DNA of 64,000 bases from Dactylellina haptotyla. Its lineage: Eukaryota; Ascomycota; Orbiliomycetes; Orbiliales; Orbiliaceae. Positions 11,555 to 22,443 of the stretch are shown here, piece by piece. A program made the position numbers and the translations under genes. Where the stretch lies: NCBI GenBank assembly GCA_031310005.1, contig CM062386.1:2294001-2358000 (forward strand), written 5' to 3'. Positions within the stretch are counted from its first letter, which is position 1. The number at the start of each line of letters is the position of its first letter. Below the pieces are notes generated by a model. That model made no database searches and was not told the DNA's origin. It worked only from the letters and a program-made list of their open reading frames with translations.

Positions 11555-12418
11555 GTTGAAGGACAGGCGCCCCTTATATAGAAGCGTCCGAAGCTCTCGA
11601 AGGATCAGGATACAGCAAGTGGCCGGGTTAAGCGCCCTTTCGATAAGGGAGGATCTAACGTAGGAGTGATACTAGTACGGCCGGGCTTAAACGCCGAATG
11701 CCGACAGAAAGACAACGTTAGCATACGACTCCTTGGGAGCTCGGACAGAGGCATTCGTAAGTGCGCATGGCGCGCAATTGTTGGGGAGACGGCTGGGCCG
11801 GGTGGAGTGGTATGTGGTAAGCCAACCTGTCGGAAGAAGGGGGTGGGGGGTGGTCAGAGGGCGGTCGATTGGGGTCCTGTCGCATATGAAACCGGCGAGT
11901 TTAGAAAGGCGTATAAAATTTGTGTGTTTGGTGTCGTTGGAGGACGTTCAGGTACGCCAGCCGTAGCCGAGGTACTTTCCCAAAGCGGCAATCCCTCCGG
12001 TGGGCCTCAAAATGCGTTGAGACGACAGTGTTGCACCTGCAATGGCTGAATCGGCCCGCGCTCTCCCAGCGCCGCTGCCCGACTTCCGAATCCTCAGGCC
12101 TCTCCGGCTGCAGCTGGTCGCCTGACTCGGTTCAATGCAGCTCCGAGATACTCAACATTTATCTTGCAAGCGCGGGTGTGCATTCGTCATCGCGTGGATT
12201 GTCTGGCGAACTATACGTATATACGTGTATACACATATCGATATATCCCGATAGAAGGAGCTGGGAGTAATATATGTATTGGTTGTGACTGTAGATATCA
12301 TTCACTTTGAAGCGAGCACCTCTTGATCGATTACGCGAGAAATATGTTTGGTTTGAAAATGTCTGGTTGTAGCCACTGGAAATCAAAAATGGCGCTGCTA
12401 GTATGGATTTATCGATAA
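11555..12418. other. intergenic region
   Basis: Holds the promoter of the thioesterase gene on the right of its start and the 3' flank of the decayed RING-ankyrin gene. Plus-strand open frames around 11666-12270 are GC-rich but show no known domain. An alternating TATACGTATATACGTGTATAC-like stretch lies near 12212-12232. No gene supported. Confidence 0.4.
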
Positions 12419-15400
12419 TTATCTAGATCTACGGGCTCCTTGGGCCCCTGCCCCCTCTACATACTCCTTGTATCTTTTGAGGAATCTCTGATCAACCTGT
12501 GTTTCTAGCTCCGCAAAGCTCAGCGGGGACTCGTATAGCTTCTTAAACACATTATCTTCTGCGAAAGTGTCCGGGAATTCCATCGTCGGATCTGCGCCTA
12601 ACTCCAGCAGAATATCTCTTATGCTCCTCCCATGTCGTAAACGAAACGGTGTGACCTCTCGGAACAAAAGCCAAGGCGTGTAGCCTTTATTATTCCGAGT
12701 GTTTATCATTCTATTGAAGATTGAAAGGCCACCAGATACTTCCGTTTCACCCACCTGAACACTCACTTTTGCGAAGTTTCTGTCAGCCCTAGGTTTCCGA
12801 GATAATGAACCGTCGATCCTTCCTGGGACATCTATGTCCTTCAAGGCTTCAAGGATTCCAAGGACCCGCTGGTACTTCTGATTCCTTTCGCTGAAGACAA
12901 GATGAAGTAGTGTATTTCCATAATCGTCTCTGGTTTCGATGTCACCCCCTAATTGCACGAGTCTGGGTAAACAGCTCCGGAGACAGCTTTTAGTCGCGGG
13001 TAGTGACAGAATACAAGAGTTGAGATCGGAAGGAAGTGTAAGAAGATTCTCTGATACTATGTAGCTAAACAACATCTCTGTCGTTTCTGTATCTATACAT
13101 AGCTGCAACAGATCCCGGGGCGATACTCCTACTTCACCAAGGGTGAAGGAACCCTTGAGCACCCACGGAAATAAACTGATGAAATATCTCGATGTCCAAT
13201 TGATCCTTTCATCGGACATATCACCGAACAATACCTTCCGAATGAAGCCTTTTCCTCGATCTATCAGAAGACAATCCACATTTGAAACCAAATCTAGTAG
13301 AAGTTGAATGTGAGATTTGTCGACCTTTATTCCATGAGAGATCCTATAGACCCAAATATGGCCGTAGGAGAGAATGTTGCTAAGAAGTGATATACGATCC
13401 GAAAGACCCAGTTGCTTAATACTTCGACGAATCAGGTTGAACCTATTAGGGTAGATAGAAATACAATAGACATTGAAGGCGAATTGGCTGTGTTCTTCGT
13501 CTAAGCCTCTTTCTCGCTCGGGGGCTGGCATAATAATTTGACAAAACATCTCTAATTCTTGTCGAGTCATAGCCCTTTTTTGGGCGCCCGAATTACCTGG
13601 AGGTGTTGACGGTAACTCCATCGGGGCCGCAAATTTTATGGTACTTGTGACAATTCTGTCACACGCAACGCATTCGCCGCAAAAAACGTGGCTACATGGT
13701 TGAAAGCTGTTTTTTATAAGTTTCAAAAAGTAAGAGTTATGGATTGATAGTATCTCAAGTATGGTTAGGGTTAGCTCACATTGTATCGGAAAAATTTAGT
13801 TCGCAGCAGGCGCAACAGGTATTTCGTTGCTCCCGGTTAATACGGATACCCATTGGCGTCGGTGTCTCTCCGTCAATATTCCCGACTGACATAAATGGAA
13901 ACTCGAATGGGTATGTGACCTTTTGTTTCGCGAGCTGAGCTTCCGTCATAAATCTTAATGGGATTGGGGATGATGGGAAGAGTCCAGTGATCTTCTGAAA
14001 TAGCACTGCATTCACGATCCGAATGTTCAAAAAGTGGCCCTGTTCCAATTCCAATATTTTGAATACTCAGATGTCTCTATTTTTTGTTTAAGCTTACCTT
14101 GTACGCTCAAGGCCATTTCGAATCCAGGAAAAAGTTGGTAGTTTTTCGGACTTCTCATACATAAAAAGTCACCCAATTCTGTACAATCATACCCTAAGAA
14201 GCGGCAACGATCGCAATATTGATCTAGAGGCAAGAGATTCCTGCGACACTACATTGTGGACACAAATGTTAGCTTAATTCATTAAGATACTTAGTGAAGA
14301 ATTTCTTACTTGTATGCCTGCATCTATACATTTGCTACATCAATCTTGATCCAGAGGTTTTTCCAGGAAGGAATACCCAGTTTGTTCTCGAATGAGAATA
14401 AAAATTGAACCTCAGTCAGGTAATTTATCAAAAACGGTCCGATGGTCTGTGATTTTGAGATCTTTGGTGAAATTCATAGCCGGAATACCGTTAATCGTGA
14501 TATCTTCGTCACGGTAGTTGAATAAATGAACGACTTCTCTGTATAAGATAGATTGGAAATCGTAGATGGAAAGAAAAGGTGAAACTTTGATATTATACGT
14601 CTGAGAAAACCCTGCCGAACTCTGGGTCTGCTTTGTAACTGTGAATGGTAATATACCAGACTGGACGAAGGATTAAAGGTTGATCTGGAGTAGATTCGAA
14701 AAACCTGTCGGATTGCATTTCAATTTCGTGCACAAGAATCTTTCGTTTCCATTTTGGACGGAAAGAGGCCATAGCACTATCGTAATTACTCCAACCTTCC
14801 ACGATGAGACTTACGTGCTCTCCAAGTTCACCCAAAGATGCCTCGTATGTTTTAGTATCGTCAAAACTGAAGCTATCAGGGTCCATGAAGAACTGGTGCA
14901 AGCCCAAATTCCGAGGCGTTTGAAGAACATCCAATTTTAAATCACACTGGCGCGTTCGGGCTGAGGTCTCGAAGAACCTCATGTCGGTTTTGTACATTGA
15001 GGCGACCTGAAGTTGAATGCCTCCAACAAATTCAGTGTTCGTGATCTGTTTTTCCAGACCATAGTTCCAACCTAGTGGCATTGCCACAAACTGTTGTATC
15101 ATCTGCTCTCCTATTTTGACTCCATCTAGTTGAGCTTGTTTGGGAATAACAATAAAGTCCTGCTCTTCTTGATAGGAAAGGTCAGAGATTGCTCTTCCAG
15201 ACACAACATTGGCCGAGCCGGCAAATATCTTCATTGCGAAGACTTCGGCTTCTGGAGGAAGAAAAACGTTTCCACTGATACTAAGACCCATTGCTTCTCT
15301 CTGGAACATCGGGAGAAATAGCCCCCTTTCTTTGTCATACTCTTTGGCATGTTCTTTTCGAAATCCGATACTTTGAATAGAGGAAACTCGCCGAATTGTG

Positions 15401-16689
15401 TCAGGTCTGTATATAATTCACCGTCATCTGGGATTCATAATGACCGGTGAAACCCAAGATAGATTGTTTCATATCCATCACTTATGACAATATTAAAACT
15501 AGATTGTGTACACTGCTCAACCTTTACCTGTTGATGTGAAGTTGAATTATCTTTGTTGTGCTCCCAGAACACGTCAAAGAAATCCACGAGATGCTCTCGT
15601 TCATTGATCCGAAGACCCGAATTTAAATTATAACAAGAGAGGCCTTTAGTTACCCGTATGGGAATGAAATCCTTTCGTTTACCAAACGATCCATACTTAA
15701 AATTGCAGTCTGCTGTCTGAAAGCCACATATATCCTTGTAACCTTTTTAACAGTTATGTCATCCAGCTTGTCTACATTCCGCGAAAACGGCTAACCAGAT
15801 AAGGTATGCGTACCTTTGGCTTGTAGTTCGAGGAGCAAATCCGCAACCCTAACATCTCGATTTACACTTAACTGCTCAGATATCATATGCCCATTTTTAT
15901 TTCCTAGATCTTCCACCCTAATATGTACTTTATTCGGTTCTGTTGAATTCCCTCTGGAGGAATTGGGAGTAGCATGGAGTCGTTGACGCTCGGCTTTCTT
16001 AGATCTGTACGCCCGCAGTTCATCTTCATTAATTTGAGTGGCAAAAGATGCCAGCCATTCGTCAAATGACTGTGGCCCACCGTAATCTTCTAACTTCACG
16101 TCTCCGTCATTGGATTTTGAAATGGCCATCGAAATGTCATTCAATTTCCTCTGCACTTCGTCCAAAGATGTTGTTATAGCATCCCTAAGCAGAAAAGGGA
16201 AAAATGTTAGAAGCATTCATCAAATATTCATATCAAGTAAGATTTATAAAAGAACCTTTCTCTTGCTGATAAGGCTAGCATCAGGGTCGATTTTGCCTTT
16301 TCAAGATCTCGGCGAGAAGAATCCAATGCCTTCAGCTTTTCTTGCATCGTCGATATTGAATAAAGTTTCTTGAATCCAGTTTTCTTTGCCACCGTTTCGA
16401 GAGCCAGGAGTAAGACACCGATTTTTTTGATTACATCTGTGCTGTTATTTATGAACGGCAATAAATCTAGTCTGTATTTATTATCCTTGTCTTCAAATTT
16501 AGTCGTTTCCACCCATCCTTTTATATCCGATAAAACCCCAGTGAACAATTCGATCTCAATGGAAACGTAAGATATTAATTCCGCGGCGTCCTCCTTTAGG
16601 TTTTTTCGAAGCGTTTGTGTTAATTTCACTAATCCAGCGGCTAGTCCGATCAACCCAGCTGAAGAAGCGGAGATCGATAGCGGGTCCAT
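12419..16689 (-). pseudogene. decayed paralogue: Helo-like / Zn2Cys6 / RING / ankyrin protein
   Basis: Exons homologous to those of the intact gene at 17451-21917 can be traced at 16689-16256, 16184-15814, 15742-14310, 14248-13780 and 13706-12419, with introns at matching places. The Helo-like N-terminus (MDPLSISASSAGLIGLAAGL) and the Ub-like region are unbroken. The third exon carries in-frame TGA codons at 15435-15437, 14412-14414 and 14340-14342 and single-base frameshifts near 15318 and about 14600; the fourth has a frameshift near 14032 in a T run. The Zn2Cys6 spacing is kept, but the RING has lost about 13 residues including its seventh metal ligand. The last 429 codons, with ankyrin repeats, remain open, as does the 239-codon middle part (14593-15309). 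I read it as a pseudogene; shorter fragments could still be expressed. Confidence 0.8.
14593..15309 (-). other. surviving open segment of the decayed paralogue (QFVAMPL domain)
   Basis: This 238-residue frame lies between the frameshift near 15318 and the next one near 14600. It keeps the conserved core QQFVAMPLGWNYG and the following FVGGIQ. An annotator might call it a separate gene, but it aligns throughout with the third exon of the intact neighbour and begins inside that exon. Confidence 0.6.
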
Positions 16690-17450
16690 AATTTGGCGTT
16701 GTCTCGTTCCGAACAAAGGCTATCAGCTCTTCTAAATGACCGTTGTCTCGCAGCTGTGCAGTATCGTATAAATTGGAAGCTTCGAATACCGTGTGAAGAT
16801 TTTCGGTTACTTAACAAGGACGCTTCAGGGACTGGGGAGCGGTTGGCAATAGCGAGCCTCTTAAAGGATTCTCAAGTTGAAATCCTGTTTCGATAGATAC
16901 CCTTGTGGGGGCTGTGAAATGAGAATTTGCAGGCGCAGGTCTAGTAGCATCCACAAACTTAAATGCGGATTGGCCGAAATCACCATGCTTAAAGGAACCC
17001 CGTGTTGTTTCCGTAAAGGGCCCAAAAGGATAATATGAGCAACATATTATTACTGTGGCAGTGCGGTTCTATGAGCAAAGAATTGAAATTAGACAATGAA
17101 AATGTGATGTAGAGGTGAGCGGTTGAATTGCCAAGAATGGGATTCGTTTACCGCCGCTGCCAATATATCGATGCTACAAATGAATCTACCAGGTATGCAC
17201 ACGCAACTAACTCTACGAAAGGTCTGTTTTAGATAAAGTATGAGACAACCTCAGATTATAACTATGAAAATAAATATTATTATATATCTTCTGAAAAGTA
17301 GTTCGGTCTATATCAGACAATTTTGCAACACCTCCATCTTAATTCTGCACCTCTGCAGATCTGGTTGGAAACCACGGACAGAGGGGAACCATAAGTAACA
17401 AGCCAATAATATACACTCCCAAATTCCTGCACAGATTCTTACTCTCGACA
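16690..17450. other. spacer between the two tandem paralogues
   Basis: 760 bp separate the end of the intact copy from the start of the decayed copy. It is AT-rich with no coding pattern. It would contain the terminator of the former and the promoter of the latter. Confidence 0.45.
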
Positions 17451-20400
17451 TCATTCTGACTCACTGTCCACCAGTTCCACGAGTGGGAACCGTTCTATAT
17501 TTATTTGATAATCTTCGAAGAGTTTCTGATCTATCAAAGTTCGTACTTCTTCAAGATTTAAGCGAGACCTTCGAAGCTTCTTTAAGAGATCCGATTTCCT
17601 TTTAGTTTGAGTGGCAGGAAACTCCAGTTTAGGATCTGCACCAAGCTCCAAGAGTCCATTTCTAATATTCTTGACCTCTTCCGATAAATTAGGGTGGCGT
17701 GGTTCAGGGATAAAACCCATAAACAGAAGACCAAGATGCCAGGGTGTGAAGCCTTCGCAATCCCTTAGATTTAGAATGCCGCGAGCTTCAGAGGATATAT
17801 GATCTAAGAGCTCTATAGTTGTGAGTTTCATATCACCGCGTATCGCGAGATGAAGCGGGGACTCCAGCGAATTGTTCAACAGGGCCAGATTTGCCCCCAG
17901 CTCTAGGATAGTGGATATGTTTTTCCTTGAATAACCAGATCTCGCTTCCAAGTGAAGTAGTGTATTTCCCTTCTCGTCTCTTGTGTGAATATCGCCACCA
18001 AGTCTTATGAGCCTCGGTAGAATGGCATAGCCATGGTAAAGATGGACGATAGGTAAAATGCATGCATTGATAGCTGCAGGAAGGATCATGTGTGGTTGAA
18101 ATACTATGTAGTCGAATACCATTTTCGTTCGATCTTCGGTATAACAATAGTCCACTAGATCCCGTAGAGAAATTCCCAGGTCATGGAGGCTGTAGGATCC
18201 GTTTATAATCCAGGGGAAAAGCTTCAAAAACCAAACCTCAATCGAAGACTTCTTGCCTGTAAGATCAACTCTCCCTATTATTTCTCGGACGTAGTTTTTG
18301 CCTTTAGCTAATATCAAAGCATCAACACTGGGAATTAAACTCAACAAAGGCTCGATTCTAGATAGCTCAATACGGGCTGGTAAATACCGATCCCAGCGGG
18401 GCCCATGTAGCAAAATATTATCCAGTAATATCACCTTTTCCGCTAGACTAAGTCGTCGCAGTTGGTGAGAGATTAAGTTGAACTGATGAGGATGCCCAGA
18501 TATACAATAAACGTGAAACGCGAAAGCTTTGTGGTCTTCTAGGTCCCTCTTTAGTTGAAGATCACGGGGCAATGGCATAACTGCTTCGAGAATAGCCTCC
18601 AACTCTGCTACTGTGAGTGCTTTCGAGAAAGCTTCCACCGTTGTATTTTTGGGATGGTCTTTTGTAGACAAACCAGTGAATTCGTATATTCGCTCTTCCT
18701 CCTGCTCCTGCTTCTCGCTAATTTCCGACCCCGATGTGATATTTTCTTGATCCGGGAAACCCAAGAGATCATGAGACGGGAGGTGCATAGGAGCCGCAAA
18801 CACCAACGTCCCAACAACATCCTCGTCACAAGCGTCGCACACTATTCTTTCATCATAAGTCATAAGAGAGTGAATGCACTTGCTACAGAATGCATGTCCA
18901 CAAGGCTGAAGGCTGTCAAAGATTTCTTCGCATTAGAATTTAAGCTCCTTGAAAAGAACCCCCCTGGGAGGTCTGATATTCGTTCTGGATTCTACGAAAT
19001 GAAGGGATCAACTTACATTGTATCACAGAAATACAGTTCGCAGCACGCACAGCCAGTGTTGTTTCGGTTCAAAGTAGTGCGCAAATCAATATCGATATCA
19101 GATTCTCCATCAGCTTCTGTAACGGATCGAAACCCCCTTATCGGAAAGTTTGCAGAAGCTCGCTGAACAAAACCCGAGTCCGCAATCTGGAATTCATGAG
19201 ACAATTTTAATGGTATTGGCGATCCTGGTGTCAATCCTGTGATCGATTGAAATATAATCGAATTTACGATTTGGATGTTCACAAAAATTGGTTTCTTCCA
19301 ATTCCAAATATCCGGATTTGTTGACTTTTCGATTTTTTGAATTAGTCTCCCTTCAGCACCAATGCCCATCTGCCAGCCATCTTTCCGACCTTTAAATGCC
19401 AGTGTCCGCCCCTCGCGTTGTTCGACCGGTGGCTCCATTAATGTGCATGTATATCTAAGCATATGGCATCGTTTACAAGCATCAGGATAGTAAGGATTTT
19501 GTATACACTAGATGTACGTATAGTATAATGAGTAGCTTGTCTTTCAAGGTCATATCGCATCGTCATTCGGCTCCATTGATGGTATTCTTACCTTTTGCCT
19601 ATCGTGCCGGCACCGCCAGCAACAGAGGAGGATGTTTACCTTGTTGGTACTGGTACTATCAATAAATTTGTTGAGAACAGAAATCGAACCCCCTGAAGGA
19701 GCAATCTCGGAAAGAATAGTATATCGGTCGGGTACCTTATTAATCAGTTCCGTAACGCTACAGCCATTAATGTGGAGGGCTTCGGGGTGGAAATTCCCTG
19801 GCAAAAGAAATTCGTCGTATAAAGTTTGAACAAAGTCTTTAAAGCAACAAGAGGGAGAAAACTCCATGGAAAGGGCACTGTGATCACGATTTGACGGTCG
19901 GACCCAGTCCAGCATTGTAAATCGTAGTGATTTGACGGCATGGAGTATGAGCGGGTTTTTAGAGCTAGATCGAACAGCCCGGTAGTTGTGCTCTCCTAGT
20001 TCGTGTGCAAATCGCACCCTATAGTGCTCAAAACCAGCTGATGTAGATTTCCCCCACCTCTTAATTTCCTCCTGCATAAGACGTTCTATATATTCTTGAT
20101 CCGCCTCTTCTTTTCGGAACCGAGTGCTCGAACTTGTAGAAACGTCCATCGCTAGCCTTTGCACTCTTAGTTCTTGGGGTGATTTAAATAAACAGAGACT
20201 CTGTGCGCTGCATCCTGTTTGCTTAATACCGTCGTAGATGTAATTATAATTTTGATCGTCGTAGAACTGAACGTCTGTCCTATGCTTTTCTACAACTTCG
20301 AATTGAAATCCGCCAATATACTCCGATCCTGTGGCCTCTTTCTCTATACTATAATTCCAAGTGAGAGGCATGGCCACGAACTGCTGTGCTATATTTTTAC

Positions 20401-21917
20401 CAATATTTATGCCATCCAGCCTACCCTGTTTTGGCACTGTAACGAAATCCTGTTTGTCAGGTTTGACCGAGGAAGTACTTCCAGATATGACGTTCACAGA
20501 CCCGGCGTAGACTTTAATGGCGAATTTTTCTTCCTTATGATAACTTGCATGGAATCCGATACCTATGGCCTCTCGCTGAAACATTGGGAAAAAGTAGCCC
20601 CCTTTTTCCGCTATAGCGGGTGGTAGCTTGTGCTGGTAATCAGAAACCTTGAGCAACGGAAAAGTATCGTAATATTTCGGTTTATTATATATTCTACCGT
20701 CGCCCGGGAGCCTAGCAGCTCTATGGAACCTAATCGCCGTGCTACCTTGTTCCCATCCTTCAAGGATAAGTTTGTCATCGCATTTATTCATTTGTGTAAT
20801 ATCTAACGTTTGGACTGTTCTGCTCTTATCCCTCGAATACTCATGGTAGGCTTCATAGAAATCTACGAGACGCTCGTTTTCGTTAATCCGAAGACCAAAC
20901 TTAGAGTCGTAGTTAGACCGGCCTTTAGTGACAAGGACAGATAAAGGTTTGCTTCTAGGACTGAATGGTCCGTAGAAATGTTTTCTGTCTGTTGTTTCAA
21001 AGCCACAGACATTCTCATAACCTTGTGATTCATGAGCTGAGAGTTCCAGTGCACCAACGATTTTATAATTTAGGTGTGGTGTAACTCACCCATATCATGT
21101 AAGCGTGACAAAATGTCGAATACTTTAGTATCCGGGCTTACCGTTAGAGTTTCAGAAAATGCATCGCCAGCTTTGTTTTTCAAGTTAGCTAATCTGAGAT
21201 ATATATTGCTAGATTCTCCATCCTGGACATCGCTACGCCGCACTGCTTTCCTATTATATTTAGGTGATTCCCTTTTTGCATCTAGAGGAGCAAATGAATC
21301 GAGCCAGTCATCGAAAGTTTGGATATCTGGAGACTTTTTAGGCTCCGTCTCATCAATTCTTGCCTTTGAGATAGCAATTGATAAGCTTTCCAATTTGTCT
21401 TGTATGATATCAAGTGATTCGCTAATTGCATCCCTAATTTAGATTTTGGTCTGTTAGACGCTGGCAGTTGGTGTTTGCTTGGACTAAAAGGACATAACTA
21501 CTTTTCCTTTGTCGACAACGCCAAAAGTAGAGACGATTTTGCGGCCTCCAAATCCCGCCTAGAACCTTCTAGTTGCTCTATTTTTCCTGCTAGGATAAAC
21601 CCTGAGGTGAGTTTTTTTATGCCGCTTCTTGTGGCCACTGACTCTAATGCCAGCAATTGACCTCCCATTTGCCTAATAACGCTCGTACAATTCTCAATGA
21701 ACGGTGTTAGATTTAAAAGCTGGCTTCCATTCGACTGGGTCCAGCTCTCGATGTATGACAAGACTCCAACGAACAAGTCTATCTCGAGGGAGACAGTTGA
21801 GACAATTTGCAAGGCGTCTTCCTTCAAGCTATTGCGAAGAGTTTGCGTCAATTGCATTAACCCTCCTGCAAGGCCAACCAGACCAGCTATAGAGGCAGAT
21901 AGGGACAAGGGATCCAT
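17451..21917 (-). CDS. large multidomain protein: Helo-like N-term, Ub-like, Zn2Cys6, RING, ankyrin
   Basis: Five exons (21917-21502, 21433-21090, 21021-19592, 19507-19017, 18912-17451) give 1380 residues with every phase consistent. Order: Helo-like N-terminal domain of fungal STAND/NLR proteins at 1-140 (MDPLSLSASIAGLVGLAGGL); helical linker; a possible ubiquitin-like fold at about 210-295; an unnamed conserved domain at about 340-650 with QQFVAMPL at 466-473; a C-x2-C-x6-C-x9-C-x2-C-x6-C cluster at 721-751 matching Zn2Cys6; a C3HC4 RING at C883, C886, C898, H900, C903, C906, C919, C922; ankyrin repeats at about 1175-1340 (GNTLLHL, SPLHLA, FTPWHL). No nucleotide-binding domain is present. 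RING implies E3 ubiquitin ligase activity and ankyrins imply target binding; a role in self/non-self recognition is inference from the N-terminal domain only. It diverges from ORC1. Confidence 0.82.
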
Positions 21918-22443
21918 TGTAAGAATATATCGGAACTGCTCCCAACCCGTGGGGATTGTGTAGAGGCGATTTTGGGGGGGGGCGTTGAGTATGAATAATC
22001 GGGCTGGATACAACAAGACAAGATAAAATAACATTCGAATAAAACCAGCCTCGAACAATTGGGAGACTCATAAACACTTTTTTTTTTCTAATAGGCAATT
22101 CGAGAGGCAAACATGCGTGATATCTCCACATTTTGGCTGAAGTTGAACCCGGCAAACGGCAACAGCGTGCAGACTGTGTTGGCCGTGTTGCGGCGACGTT
22201 GGTTTGGTGACCGCCCAAAACGGCTGGCGACACGTTCCCGAAGCGCGTTGTTGTGGGCGCGGACCCCTGACCGCACTTAGGCTCCTTAATCCGGAAGGCT
22301 ATTTACATTTCGCTCCTGCCTCTTTATCTTCACTGTTCTTCTGTGCACGATCGCTACAAATTTCTACACGTTCTTTGATCCCTATTGATACTATTATTAC
22401 TGCTATTGTCTTTTCGCTCCACAAGTCCGCCCGACGTCCTACA
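21918..22443. promoter_or_regulatory. divergent intergenic region, RING-ankyrin gene / ORC1
   Basis: 526 bp lie between the two divergent starts. It contains a G run near 21974 and a T run of 11 around 22079-22089 that could exclude nucleosomes. The ORC1 frame stays open in this region back to an upstream ATG at 22204, so part of it may be translated in a longer ORC1 form. Confidence 0.4.

Noticed and set aside
12419-16689. Treating the broken paralogue as three or four separate functional genes
   Set aside because: Every open piece aligns in order with one exon set of the intact neighbour, and piece borders fall on frameshifts or stops, not on splice sites or promoters.
12419-16689. RIP as the cause of decay in the paralogue
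   Set aside because: RIP would yield many TAA/TAG stops from CAA/CAG. All three stops are TGA and the main damage is single-base indels.
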